The notes under the pieces are model-generated. The model was not told where the DNA came from. It saw only the letters and a program-made list of their open reading frames with translations, and searched no databases. The position numbers were made by a program, and so were the translations under genes. 64,000 bases of DNA, taken from positions 1 to 64,000 of the forward strand of contig NZ_ATAO01000188.1 of the NCBI RefSeq assembly GCF_000455825.1, given 5' to 3'. Positions 50,657 through 59,660 of the stretch are shown piece by piece; positions within the stretch are counted from its first letter, which is position 1; every line of letters starts with the position of its first letter. Source of the stretch: Microbacterium maritypicum MF109. Lineage in GTDB: Bacteria > Actinomycetota > Actinomycetes > Actinomycetales > Microbacteriaceae.

Positions 50657-51529
50657 TCAGACCGCGAGTGACCCCACGATCTCGTCGAGCGTGCGCCCGA
50701 ACGCGAAGCGGTACCAGTCCAGGGCGTCTTCGCCGGAGAGCTGAGCGACGTGACCGTCCTCGCCGGTGAACGACCATCGCGAGGTGCCTGGGGGCCAGGA
50801 CGCCATGGTCTCCGGCTGCGGAACCTCCGTCGACGCGGATGGCGGCAACGGAGGAAGGCCGTGCGCCTGCCGTCCACGCGCCCCCACAGCCGTCGCGAGC
50901 CAGAGCTCGGCGAAGGCGCGGGGACGCAGCGACGCGATCGGTGCGGGGGTCTCCGCGCGGTAGACGACCGTCATGGAGTCGGAACGCACGACGACCCATC
51001 GCTCCCCCGCGGCGAGGAACCGACAGCGCACGTCGGAGTGCAGGTCGATCGTCGCGCCGAGCCGCGCGAGCGCGCCGACGGCCGCTGAGGAGAGCAGCTT
51101 CTCCGGAACCTCCCGCTCGCGGCGGCGCTGTTCCGCCTCCAGGCGCTCGGCCGCGAGCGGCGCGTACTCCACGCTCAGGGCATCCCGATTCGCCGCAGCG
51201 CCCGCCGCCAGTCGCCCGTGCAGCCACTGCGGATCGAGCTGCAGGAAGTAGCGGAAGACGACCGGGATCGGCGACGCCGACCCCCGCAGCCGGCGGTTCC
51301 TGACCAGCAGACACACGCCGTGGTCCACCGACCACACCGCCGACACGGTGCCGTCGACGACCGCGACCCACGACCATCCGCGGTTCTCGATCTCCGGATG
51401 CGTCGCCTCGAGCAGATCTGCCAGGCGCGTGCCGTCCGGAAACGACAGGCGACGCGCATGGGACGACATGTCGTCGCCCATCGCGACGCTGTCACGGTCG
51501 AGGTCCACGAGCACAGGAGCAGCGACCAT
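50657..51529 (-). CDS. Conserved hypothetical protein of unknown function
   Basis: I do not recognise a family. The 290-aa soluble protein begins MVAAPVLVDLDRDSVAMGDDMSSHARRLSFPDG. It has a mixed alpha/beta composition with no membrane helix or signal peptide. WSWVAVVDGTVSAVWSVDHGVCLLVRN and WVVVRSDSMTVVYR look like beta-hairpins. A helical segment rich in Arg/Glu (LAAERLEAEQRRREREVPEKLL) lies near residues 128-150. A TAGCAT box stands 7 nt before the ATG, a leaderless layout. It is downstream of, and on the same strand as, the Lrp-permease-aminotransferase operon. Confidence 0.6.
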   Translation of the reverse strand: MVAAPVLVDLDRDSVAMGDDMSSHARRLSFPDGTRLADLLEATHPEIENRGWSWVAVVDGTVSAVWSVDHGVCLLVRNRRLRGSASPIPVVFRYFLQLDPQWLHGRLAAGAAANRDALSVEYAPLAAERLEAEQRRREREVPEKLLSSAAVGALARLGATIDLHSDVRCRFLAAGERWVVVRSDSMTVVYRAETPAPIASLRPRAFAELWLATAVGARGRQAHGLPPLPPSASTEVPQPETMASWPPGTSRWSFTGEDGHVAQLSGEDALDWYRFAFGRTLDEIVGSLAV

Positions 51530-51536
51530 GACGACG

Positions 51537-51542
51537 ATGCTA
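51537..51542 (-). promoter_or_regulatory. -10 box TAGCAT, leaderless start of the hypothetical gene
   Basis: TAGCAT on the minus strand is 7 nt before ATG 51529. It supports this start and a transcript separate from the lrp gene ending at 51559. Confidence 0.45.
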
Positions 51543-51558
51543 GCGGGATCGCCTCGCC

Positions 51559-52041
51559 CTAGAGCACCTCGTCCGCGGCGACGTGCTCGACCAGCGGGAG
51601 CACACGGCCCGAGAGATGCGTGCGCATCGCGATCGACGAGGCGGTGCGCGCGACTCCCGGCACCAGGGCGACCCGATCGAGCACCTCCTGCAGCCGCGTG
51701 GCATCGCGCGCCACCAGCCGCAGCTGCATGTCGCTGGCCCCCGTGACGGTGTGCATGTCGACGATCTCGGGGACGGCATCCGCAAGAGCCGTGGCGACGT
51801 CGTCGTGCCCCACCTTCTGATCGATCTCGACCAGGCAGAACGCGACGACGCCGTAGCCGAAACCCGCCGGATCGATCCGCGGCACGATCGCCTCGATCAC
51901 CCCGCCCTCGTGCAGGCGCGCGAGCCGGCTCGTCGCGGTGCCGCGCGCGATCCCGAGTCGCCGTGCGCACTCCAGGATCGGTAGCTGCGGCGACTCCGTG
52001 AGCAGGCGGATGAGCTGGGCGTCGAGGCGATCGATGCGCAT
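51559..52041 (-). CDS. Lrp/AsnC-family regulator (amino-acid operon)
   Basis: This 160-aa protein has an HTH (LDAQLIRLLTESPQLPILECARRLGIARGTATSRLARLHEGGVI) and a RAM domain (VTGASDMQLRLVARDATRLQEVLDRVALVPGV). It is the third gene of a minus-strand operon after an aminotransferase and an amino-acid permease, starting 2 nt after the permease stop. Lrp-type proteins sense amino acids and commonly control adjacent transport and metabolism genes. Palindromes with a shared GCGCA core flank the operon promoter at 54589-54659 and are candidate sites. Confidence 0.9.
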   Translation of the reverse strand: MRIDRLDAQLIRLLTESPQLPILECARRLGIARGTATSRLARLHEGGVIEAIVPRIDPAGFGYGVVAFCLVEIDQKVGHDDVATALADAVPEIVDMHTVTGASDMQLRLVARDATRLQEVLDRVALVPGVARTASSIAMRTHLSGRVLPLVEHVAADEVL

Positions 52042-52043
52042 CG

Positions 52044-53447
52044 CTACTCCCGTGGGACGCCGGGCCGGGCCACGCTCCTGGTCGCCCGGGCGACGAGGAG
52101 GAGGACGGCGGTGAGACCCAGCGTGAGCAGCAGCTGGATGCGCGCGGCCTCATCGATCATCGCGAGGGCGATCACCGCGGCGAGCAGCACCAGGCACAGC
52201 CACGACAGCCAGGGGAAGCCCCACATGCGCATCGGCATCGCCTCGCCGGCACGATCCGCGCGACGGCGGAGGATGATCTGCGCCACCGCGGTGGCGGTCC
52301 AGATCACGAGCAGCGTCGAGCCGACCACGTTGAGCAGGGCGGGCAGCACCACGTCAGGGAAGGCCCAGTTGAGCCCGACCGTGACGAACCCGAACGCCAC
52401 GGAGGCCAGCACGGCGACGAACGGCACGCCCTTGAGGCTCGTGCGGGTCGCGGCCAGCGGGGCGAGCCCGCGCTCCCCCAGCGAATACGCCATGCGCGAG
52501 GCGCCGTAGATGTTGGCGTTCATGGCCGACAGCAGCGCGATGATCACGATGAGGTCCATCACCAGACCGACGCCGGGCACGTTCAGCGTCTCGAGCACCG
52601 CCGAGAAGGGCCCCGCCTTCACGGCGGGGTCGTTCCAGGGCAGCACAGCCACGATCACGAAGATCGATCCGACGTAGAAGACGAGGATGCGCACGAGCAC
52701 CTCCCGCACGATGCGGCGGATGTTGTGCGCGGGATCGTTCGACTCCGCGGCGGCGATCGCGACGACCTCGGTACCTCCGAACGCGAAGACGACGATCAGC
52801 AGGGCGCCGGCGATCCCGGCGATGCCGTTCGGTGCGAAGCCGCCGTTGTCGACCAGGTTCGCGATGCCGGTCGCCGGCACACCGGGGATCAGCCCGACGA
52901 TCGCGCACACCCCCACCACGAGGAAGGCGATGATCGCCGCGACCTTGATCGCCGCGAACCAGAACTCGAAGCGGCCGTAGTTGCGCACCCCGAACAGATT
53001 CACCGCGGTGAGCGCGACGACGAAGATCAGCACCCACACCCAGGCCGGGATGCCCGGTGTCCAGTTGGCCACGATCGCACCGGCACCGGTCGCCTCCGCG
53101 GCGATCACCACGACCAGCTGGATCCAGTAGAGCCAGCCGACCGCGCTGCCGGCGCTGCGTCCCATCGCCTTCTGGGCATATGAGCTGAAAGCCCCCGAGC
53201 TGGGCCGGGCGGCGACCATCTCGGCCAGCATCGCCATCACGAGCACGACGATGCCGCCCGCGACCAGGTACGACACCAGCACGGCGGGCCCCGCGATGCT
53301 GATCGCCTGACCTGATCCGACGAACAGCCCGGCGCCGATCGCACCGCCCAGCCCCATCATCGAGATCTGGCGGCGGGTCAGGCCCGGGTGCAGACCCTTG
53401 GTGGTCGTGGTGGTCGGGGGGATCTCGGTCATGCGGTCATCGGTCAT
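52044..53447 (-). CDS. Amino acid permease (APC/AAT family)
   Basis: This 467-aa transporter has 12 membrane helices and the AAT-family N-terminal signature LTRRQISMMGLGGAIGAGLFVGSGQAI. RPSSGAFSSYAQKAMGRSAGSAVGWLYW and FAFGGTEVVAIAAAES also match the family. It resembles GabP/AroP/ProY-type proton symporters. It overlaps the aminotransferase gene by 4 bp and is followed by an Lrp-type gene, so an aromatic or branched amino acid is a reasonable guess. It faces inward as an importer by family precedent. Confidence 0.9.
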   Translation of the reverse strand: MTDDRMTEIPPTTTTTKGLHPGLTRRQISMMGLGGAIGAGLFVGSGQAISIAGPAVLVSYLVAGGIVVLVMAMLAEMVAARPSSGAFSSYAQKAMGRSAGSAVGWLYWIQLVVVIAAEATGAGAIVANWTPGIPAWVWVLIFVVALTAVNLFGVRNYGRFEFWFAAIKVAAIIAFLVVGVCAIVGLIPGVPATGIANLVDNGGFAPNGIAGIAGALLIVVFAFGGTEVVAIAAAESNDPAHNIRRIVREVLVRILVFYVGSIFVIVAVLPWNDPAVKAGPFSAVLETLNVPGVGLVMDLIVIIALLSAMNANIYGASRMAYSLGERGLAPLAATRTSLKGVPFVAVLASVAFGFVTVGLNWAFPDVVLPALLNVVGSTLLVIWTATAVAQIILRRRADRAGEAMPMRMWGFPWLSWLCLVLLAAVIALAMIDEAARIQLLLTLGLTAVLLLVARATRSVARPGVPRE

Positions 53448-54535
53448 GCGCCGACCTCCACACGCTCAGCGGCACCGCGTTCCCGGGCGGCGCCTGCGAG
53501 CGCGGCCTCCACCCGGTCGATGTCCTCCACAGAGCCCGAGGAGATGCGGATGCCCTCCCCGGCGAAGGCGCGCGCGATCACGCCGCCCGCCTGCAGCAGG
53601 TGCTCGAGCTCCGCGGTGCGGTCGGCGGACGGCACCCACACGAAGTTCGCCTGGGACCGGACGGCGGGCCATCCGGCCGCCACGAGCACGGCATGGAGCC
53701 GGTCGCGCTGCACGACGACCTCGTCGATGCGTGTCGCGAGCTCGTCCTCGGCGTCCAGCGAGGCGAGCGCCGCGGTCTGCGCGAGGTCGGTCACGCCGAA
53801 CGGCACGGCGACCTTGCGCTGGTTCTCGGCGACGGCGGCCGGGGCGATCGCATAGCCGATGCGCAGGCCCGCGAGGCCGTAGGCCTTGGAGAACGTGTGC
53901 AGCACCGCCACATGCGGGTGCCGCCGGAACAGCTCGATGCCGGCACCTCGACTCTCGGTGCGATCGAAGTGCACATAGGCCTCGTCGATCACCACGAGCA
54001 CGTCGTGCGGCACCGCGGCGACGAAGCGCTCGAGCTCGTCGGCGCCGACCACGGTGCCCGTCGGGTTGTTCGGGTTGCACACGAAGATCAGGCGGGTGCG
54101 CGGGGTGATCGCCGCGAGCATCGCGTCGAGGTCGTGTCCGTGGTCTGCGTCGAGCGGCACCGGGACGGGCGTGGCACCCGCGATGCGAACCAGGGACGGG
54201 TACGCCTCGAACGACCGCCACGCGAAGACCACCTCGTCACCATCGCCGGCGACCGCGTGGATGAGCTGAGCGGCGATCTCGACCGACCCCGCACCGACCG
54301 TGACCTCCGACGGATCGACGCCGTAGCGGTCGGCCAGCCGTTCGCGCAGGGCGGCAGCGCTCATGTCCGGGTAGCGGTGGATGCCGTCGAGGCGGTCGCG
54401 CACGGCCGCGACGACCGAGGGCAGCGGCGGATGCGGGGACTCGTTCGAGGAGAGCTTCGAAGCACCGGCCGGGGCGGAGCGCCCCTGACGGTACGCGGGA
54501 ACGGCGTCGAGTCCGGCGCGGGTGGGGAGGGGCAT
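53444..54535 (-). CDS. Histidinol-phosphate/aromatic amino acid aminotransferase (HisC family)
   Basis: This 363-aa PLP-dependent class I/II aminotransferase has KLSSNESPHPPLPSV at the N-terminus and a FVCNPNNPTGTVV segment. VVIDEAYVHF contains the PLP-contacting Asp and Tyr, and HTFSKAYGLAGLRIGYAI contains the Schiff-base Lys. A second HisC-like enzyme outside the his operon is usually an aromatic aminotransferase (Pat/HisC2) in Actinobacteria. The permease and Lrp neighbours agree. ATG 54535 gives the usual length. ATG 54562 adds nine residues and is possible. Confidence 0.88.
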   Translation of the reverse strand: MPLPTRAGLDAVPAYRQGRSAPAGASKLSSNESPHPPLPSVVAAVRDRLDGIHRYPDMSAAALRERLADRYGVDPSEVTVGAGSVEIAAQLIHAVAGDGDEVVFAWRSFEAYPSLVRIAGATPVPVPLDADHGHDLDAMLAAITPRTRLIFVCNPNNPTGTVVGADELERFVAAVPHDVLVVIDEAYVHFDRTESRGAGIELFRRHPHVAVLHTFSKAYGLAGLRIGYAIAPAAVAENQRKVAVPFGVTDLAQTAALASLDAEDELATRIDEVVVQRDRLHAVLVAAGWPAVRSQANFVWVPSADRTAELEHLLQAGGVIARAFAGEGIRISSGSVEDIDRVEAALAGAARERGAAERVEVGA

Positions 54536-54588
54536 CGTCAGAGCGTCCTTGCTGTGATCCATGGGCGGCCCCCGAGCGGCACCGCCTG

Positions 54589-54659
54589 CTGTCGCGCAAC
54601 AGTAGAACGGATCGCATCCACTGGGCAATCGGCGCACCGGAAGCTGCGCATCTCGCGCA
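54589..54659 (-). promoter_or_regulatory. Promoter of the aminotransferase-permease-lrp operon with flanking palindromes
   Basis: The minus strand has -35 TTGCCC (54623-54628) and -10 TACTGT (54599-54604) with an 18-bp spacer. Two small inverted repeats flank it: TGCGC-ATCTC-GCGCA (54645-54659), upstream of -35, and CTGT-CGCGCA-ACAG (54589-54602), overlapping -10. Both contain TTGCGCG/CGCGCAA. They are candidate Lrp sites. Confidence 0.45.
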
Positions 54660-54702
54660 ACCGACCGCCACTCCTGGGGCGACGGTTAGTCAGATTGCAC
54701 AG

Positions 54703-55446
54703 TCACGCTGTCGCGATCGCGGACGCCGCAAGCCGGAGCCCGATGCCCACAGCGACGAGGTCCTCCTCGTACGCCCCGTGTCGGCGGGCGCAGCGGGCCA
54801 GATCCACGTCGTGGCGGAACGCTCCGCCGCGTGTGATGTGCGGGTCGGCCGCCCAGTCCTCGACGGCAGGGACGTCATCGGGCGCGCCCGGATACGGCGC
54901 GTACAGGGTCGAGGTCCACTCGTCGACGTTGCCCGCCATGTCGAGCACCCCGAACGGACTGGCGCCCTCGGGGAACGCACCGACGGGTGTGGTGGTGCCG
55001 AGTCCCAGATCGAACAGGTTCGCCCGGCCCGTGACGTACTCGTCACCCCACGGGAACTCGCGGGTGTCGTCGCCGCGCGCCGCCCGCTCCCACTCGTCTT
55101 CGGTCGGCAGGCGGGCGTCCACGCCGAGCTGCGAGCCGATCCATGCGGCGTAGGCGGTGGCCTCGTGCCACGAGACCCCGATCACCGGATGCTCGTCGAT
55201 CCCGGAGATGGCGCGGGCGCCGGTCGCCTCCGCGTACGCCGCCCACTGCGCGACCGTCACCGGGGTGCGGGCGAGTCGGAACGCCGGGACGGCGACCGGC
55301 GTGCGCGGCGTCTCCTTCCGATACCAGGCGGGCGGAACACCGGTCGCGGCATACCGGACGGTGAGGGCATCGATCTGATCGAGCGGCGTTCCCCGCTGCA
55401 GTGTCCCCGCCGGGATGTCGACCCACTCGATGTGCTGCACGGTCAT
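54703..55446 (-). CDS. SUMF1/formylglycine-generating-enzyme-like domain protein
   Basis: This 247-aa protein has the FGE-sulfatase (SUMF1) fold. It begins [12 protein letters not shown], then [55 protein letters not shown] and [14 protein letters not shown], ending [21 protein letters not shown]. True FGEs carry two copper-binding Cys in the segment after RGGSW. Here the first is missing (GGAFRHD) and only one Cys follows, displaced. It is therefore probably not a sulfatase activator; ergothioneine-type (EgtB-like) or purely structural roles exist in this fold. GGAGG precedes the ATG. A TACGCT box lies about 32 nt upstream. It appears to be monocistronic. Confidence 0.82.
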   Translation of the reverse strand: MTVQHIEWVDIPAGTLQRGTPLDQIDALTVRYAATGVPPAWYRKETPRTPVAVPAFRLARTPVTVAQWAAYAEATGARAISGIDEHPVIGVSWHEATAYAAWIGSQLGVDARLPTEDEWERAARGDDTREFPWGDEYVTGRANLFDLGLGTTTPVGAFPEGASPFGVLDMAGNVDEWTSTLYAPYPGAPDDVPAVEDWAADPHITRGGAFRHDVDLARCARRHGAYEEDLVAVGIGLRLAASAIATA

Positions 55447-55514
55447 GCCCGTTCCTCCCTCGAAACCGGTTCGTTCCCAGCGTAGGAGCCCCCGGCGGGA
55501 GCGCGGGCCGACCG

Positions 55515-57317
55515 TCAGCGCCCGACCGACACCTCGGCGGGATCGCTCACCGGCAGTCGGCACACGAACGCCCGGCAGTCGTAGGCGCGTTCCGTCGTCG
55601 CATCCTTGCCCTGGAACAGGGCGAATCCCGCATCCGCGAACGATCGCGCCTGCTCGGCGCTGACCACGGCGACCACCTCGGCGTCCGCACCCCTCCCCGC
55701 CACGGCCAGGGCGCTGCCACGTGCCTCGGTGACCACGACGAGCTGGCGAGGTGGAACGGCGAGTCCTGCGGCCACCCGCAGCAGCGTGCCGTGGGCGAAC
55801 GGCTGCTCCCGAGAGCGCTCGGCGAGCGCGCTCACCGTCGAGACGGCCGCTTCGCGATATCGCTCCCCCGCCCCCAGCCACCAGGCCGTCAGGGCTGCAG
55901 CGGCGACGGCCGCCGCGTCTGAGGGCAGGTCGCCATCGGTCTGATCAGGCGACGTCGCGATGCCCTGGGCCGACAGGAGCGGGTCGTCACCGGCCGCCCC
56001 CTCGAGAGCCTCGTCGAGGACGACGCGCGCCTCGACCGCCCACCCCGCGTCGCCCGTCGCCAGGGCGAGCGCGAACAGACCGTCGGCGAGCAGCCCGAGG
56101 TCGGCGGCGGTCGCGACCGCGGCGGATGCCCGCCCGTCGAGGGAAGCACGCACCAGGGCACCGTCGGCATCCCGGTTGATCCGCAGCACCTGTTCCGCCG
56201 CGGAGGTGGCCGCGTCGATCCAGCCCTGCTCCCCGAAGGCCGCCCCCGCCCGGGCGAGGGCGCCGATCGCGAGTCCGTTCCAACCGGTGATCACCTTCCC
56301 GTCGACCGCCGGCACCTCCAGACCCGCGCGGTCGGCGAGGGCGCGGAGGTAGTAGCCACCCTCGTTGCGCACGCCGTCGATCGTCGACTCTGAGTCCTGC
56401 GCCGCGCCGAATCCCCCGCCGTCGCGCTGGAGCACGTCGATCAGGAAGGAGGCGATGCCCCGCACGGTCTGCTCGTCTCCCGCGTCGCGCGCGATCTCGA
56501 GCAGCTGCGCGTTGTCGGTCAGCATCCGCTCGTAGTGCGGCACGGTCCAGTCACGCTGTGTCGCATAACGGAAGAATCCTCCATCGGCGTCGCGCAGGTC
56601 CGAACCCGCCATCGCAGCGAGCGCGCGTGCCGTCGCGGCAGCCGCCTCGGGAGCGCCTTCTCTCACGAGCGGATGCTGCAGGAATCGCAGTGTCGTGGCG
56701 ACCGGGAACTTGGGCGCGCCGCCGAAGCCGCCGAACTGCCGATCCTCGCGCTGCGCGATGGACGCGGCCGCCGCGGCGATCGCGACCATGTCCGGCAGGT
56801 CGGATGGTGTGGATTCCGCCGCCCGGGCGAGCGCGTCGGTCACGGCATCCGCCGACTCCTCCGCCTGCGCACGACGCAGCGTCCACGCCTCCCGCACCGC
56901 CGCGAGCACGTCGCGGAATGCCGGCAGCGGCGGCCGGGCTTCCGGTGGCCAGTAGGTGCCGGCATAGAAGGTGCGCCCACGCGGTGTGGCGAACACGGTG
57001 AGCGGCCAGCCGAGGTTCTGCGTGAAGGCGGAGGCCGCGGCCATGTAGGCGCCGTCCACCTGCGGGTGCTCCTCACGGTCGACTTTGACGGCCACGAACC
57101 CGTCGTTGATGAGCGCGGCGGTGGCCGGGTCGGCGAACGACTCCCGAGCCATCACATGGCACCAGTGGCAGGTCGAGTAGCCGATCGAGATCAGGAGCGG
57201 CACATCCCGCCGCCGCGCCTCGTCGAATGCCTCCTCGCCCCACGGGTACCAGTCGACGGGGTTGTCGGCGTGCGCGCGGAGATACGGGCTGAGAGTGTCG
57301 GCGAGCCGATTGGTCAT
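55515..57317 (-). CDS. YyaL/DUF255 thioredoxin-domain protein
   Basis: This 600-aa protein has an N-terminal thioredoxin-like DUF255 domain (about residues 1-160). The motif C50-H-W-C53 is in [17 protein letters not shown] and begins [24 protein letters not shown]. An alpha/alpha-toroid (six-hairpin glycosidase-like) region follows, with [32 protein letters not shown] and [19 protein letters not shown]. The family is widespread; its biochemical function is unknown, though a redox or cellobiose-epimerase-like activity has been suggested from the fold. TAGCGT lies 6 nt before the ATG (leaderless). Length and motifs are complete. Confidence 0.9.
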   Translation of the reverse strand: MTNRLADTLSPYLRAHADNPVDWYPWGEEAFDEARRRDVPLLISIGYSTCHWCHVMARESFADPATAALINDGFVAVKVDREEHPQVDGAYMAAASAFTQNLGWPLTVFATPRGRTFYAGTYWPPEARPPLPAFRDVLAAVREAWTLRRAQAEESADAVTDALARAAESTPSDLPDMVAIAAAAASIAQREDRQFGGFGGAPKFPVATTLRFLQHPLVREGAPEAAAATARALAAMAGSDLRDADGGFFRYATQRDWTVPHYERMLTDNAQLLEIARDAGDEQTVRGIASFLIDVLQRDGGGFGAAQDSESTIDGVRNEGGYYLRALADRAGLEVPAVDGKVITGWNGLAIGALARAGAAFGEQGWIDAATSAAEQVLRINRDADGALVRASLDGRASAAVATAADLGLLADGLFALALATGDAGWAVEARVVLDEALEGAAGDDPLLSAQGIATSPDQTDGDLPSDAAAVAAAALTAWWLGAGERYREAAVSTVSALAERSREQPFAHGTLLRVAAGLAVPPRQLVVVTEARGSALAVAGRGADAEVVAVVSAEQARSFADAGFALFQGKDATTERAYDCRAFVCRLPVSDPAEVSVGR

Positions 57318-57323
57318 GCCTTC

Positions 57324-57329
57324 ACGCTA
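57324..57329 (-). promoter_or_regulatory. -10 box TAGCGT, leaderless start of the DUF255 gene
   Basis: TAGCGT on the minus strand is followed by GAAGGC and the ATG at 57317. The distance is 6 nt. Confidence 0.45.
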
Positions 57330-57350
57330 CGCCGCGCGGAGGGGGTGCGG

Positions 57351-57920
57351 TCAGCCGACGAGCAGCTCGATCGGACGCGATGCCGCGTACCCCACCAGCG
57401 GAAGGGCGCGCTCGGCAGCCAACGCGATGCGGGCCTCGAGCACCTCGGAGGCGATCTCGTAGCCGTCGAAGTCGGTGTTGCTCGCGTAGACGCCGAGCGG
57501 AAGGGTGAGCGCCTGGAAGAACGCGAACAGCGGACGCAGCTGGTGCTCGATGATCAGCGCGTGCTTCTCGCCGCCACCGGTCGCGGCGAGCAGCACCGGC
57601 TTGCCCACCAGGTCGTACTGGCCGACGAAATCGAACAGGTGCTTGAAGAGCCCCGTGAACGACGCCCGGTAGACGGGGCTGCCCACGATCAGCAGGTCGG
57701 CCGATTCGATCGCCTGCAACTGCGCCTCGACCTCCGGCGGCAGCTGATCGCGCTGCAGCGCGCCGGCCAGTCCCGGACCGATCTGCGTCAGTTCGATGAG
57801 CTGCGACTCGACCTCGGCGCGCTCGGCGATGGCGGCCGTGATCGCGCGGACGAGGGCGGTCGTCTTGCTGGGCTCGTGGAGGGATCCCGACACGGCGACG
57901 ACACGGAACGGAGCTGTCAT
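57351..57920 (-). CDS. NADPH-dependent FMN reductase (MsuE/SsuE-like)
   Basis: This 189-aa flavodoxin-fold protein has VVAVSGSLHEPSKTTALVRAI at the phosphate-binding loop and IVGSPVYRASFTGLFKHLFD at the flavin site. VLLAATGGGEKHALIIEHQLRPLF matches the SsuE/MsuE FMN-reductase group, which supplies reduced flavin to two-component monooxygenases. No monooxygenase partner is adjacent. A TACCGT box lies 6 nt before ATG 57920, and the preceding gene ends at a strong hairpin, so the gene is transcribed on its own. Confidence 0.87.
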   Translation of the reverse strand: MTAPFRVVAVSGSLHEPSKTTALVRAITAAIAERAEVESQLIELTQIGPGLAGALQRDQLPPEVEAQLQAIESADLLIVGSPVYRASFTGLFKHLFDFVGQYDLVGKPVLLAATGGGEKHALIIEHQLRPLFAFFQALTLPLGVYASNTDFDGYEIASEVLEARIALAAERALPLVGYAASRPIELLVG

Positions 57921-57926
57921 GCCTCG

Positions 57927-57932
57927 ACGGTA
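57927..57932 (-). promoter_or_regulatory. -10 box TACCGT, leaderless start of the FMN reductase gene
   Basis: TACCGT is 6 nt before ATG 57920 and just downstream (minus strand) of the hairpin at 57941-57975. Confidence 0.4.
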
Positions 57933-57940
57933 CTCACGAC

Positions 57941-57975
57941 GACGCCCCGTGTCGCGCGATGCGACACGGGGCGTC
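57941..57975 (-). terminator. Perfect 15-bp hairpin terminating the aldo/keto reductase gene
   Basis: The arms GACGCCCCGTGTCGC and GCGACACGGGGCGTC are fully complementary around a 5-nt loop, 35 nt after the reductase stop at 58011. There is no U-tract. Confidence 0.7.
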
Positions 57976-58010
57976 ATGTGAGCCCGAGGCTCCGTCCCAC
58001 GGGAGCGGGG

Positions 58011-58859
<849 letters not shown>

Positions 58860-58901
58860 TGACCTGTGATGACAGGTCGGACCGGCCGGTGACGAAAGAA
58901 G

Positions 58902-59510
58902 TCAGTCGAGCCCGTCGAGCCCCTGCGACATGGCCTGGAAGGCCTCGACAGCGCGCTCCGCGGGACGAGCACCGTCGGGATCCGCCGCCCACTGCTCGAG
59001 ACCGACGCGGATGGAGGCCGTCGCGACAGCGGCGAGCAGAGCCGCATCCCACACCGCGATCCCCCGCTCCCGGAGGATCGCTCGCAGTCGACGCTCGGAG
59101 TCGTCGTTGACGCGCAGCCAGACATCGCGCATCGCCGTGTCGTCGTCGAGGCCCCGGAGCACGCCGAGCATCGTGTCGAGTTCGAGCCCGTCGGATGACC
59201 GCTCCCCTGACCCGTCCTCGGCGAGCTGGGCGTGGATCACGGCGGGGATCCGCTCCCGCAGCGAAAGCTCCCCCACCTGCGCGAATGCCTCCTGCCAGCG
59301 CTGGGCGCCGACGCTGAGGATGGGCGTGATCGCGTCTTCCTTCCGGGCGAAGTACCGGTAGAACGTACGCACCGAGACACCCGCGCGCGCCGCGATCTGC
59401 TCGGCGGTGACCCCCGCCACGCTCTGCTCGGCGAACAGCGCGGCGGCGGCGGCCGCGATGTCCCGCTCGGTCGCGGCCCGGCGGCGTTCGGTGAGGGTCG
59501 AGGTCTCCAC
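58902..59510 (-). CDS. TetR-family transcriptional regulator
   Basis: This 202-aa repressor has an N-terminal TetR HTH (ERDIAAAAAALFAEQSVAGVTAEQIAARAGVSVRTFYRYFARKEDAI) and an all-helical ligand domain. GTG 59510 is preceded at 6 nt by TACGCT, a leaderless signature. GTG 59516 is a two-codon longer alternative. It is divergent from an SDR dehydrogenase across a 150-bp region that contains an unusual array of alternating GGCA/TGCC half-sites. It most likely represses that dehydrogenase and itself until an unknown ligand binds. Confidence 0.87.
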   Translation of the reverse strand: METSTLTERRRAATERDIAAAAAALFAEQSVAGVTAEQIAARAGVSVRTFYRYFARKEDAITPILSVGAQRWQEAFAQVGELSLRERIPAVIHAQLAEDGSGERSSDGLELDTMLGVLRGLDDDTAMRDVWLRVNDDSERRLRAILRERGIAVWDAALLAAVATASIRVGLEQWAADPDGARPAERAVEAFQAMSQGLDGLD

Positions 59511-59516
59511 CGTCAC

Positions 59517-59522
59517 AGCGTA
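59517..59522 (-). promoter_or_regulatory. -10 box TACGCT, leaderless start of tetR
   Basis: TACGCT on the minus strand is 6 nt before GTG 59510. It lies 38 bp from the nearest half-site of the divergent operator array. Confidence 0.4.
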
Positions 59523-59560
59523 CGGGAATAGGCGAACGCCGCGGCAGGTTGGGTCTATGT

Positions 59561-59591
59561 GGCACGTTCTGCCATACAGGCATAGTCTGCC
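59561..59591. promoter_or_regulatory. Operator array of alternating GGCA/TGCC half-sites between tetR and the SDR gene
   Basis: Four 4-bp half-sites alternate in orientation with exactly 5-nt spacers: GGCA-N5-TGCC-N5-GGCA-N5-TGCC. This gives three overlapping palindromes with 9-bp periodicity. The first can be extended to TATGTGGCA and TGCCATACA (7/9 arm match). It lies about 70 bp before the SDR start. It is a probable TetR binding region. Confidence 0.55.
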
Positions 59592-59660
59592 TACAACGGA
59601 ACGTCGCCTCGCGACACCATCACCGCATCCACCACGACATTCACCACGAAAGGGAAGATC

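Noticed and set aside
55447-55881. N-terminal extension of the SUMF1-like gene
   Set aside because: It is antisense to the 3' part of the DUF255 gene. The ATG at 55446 has a GGAGG ribosome site.
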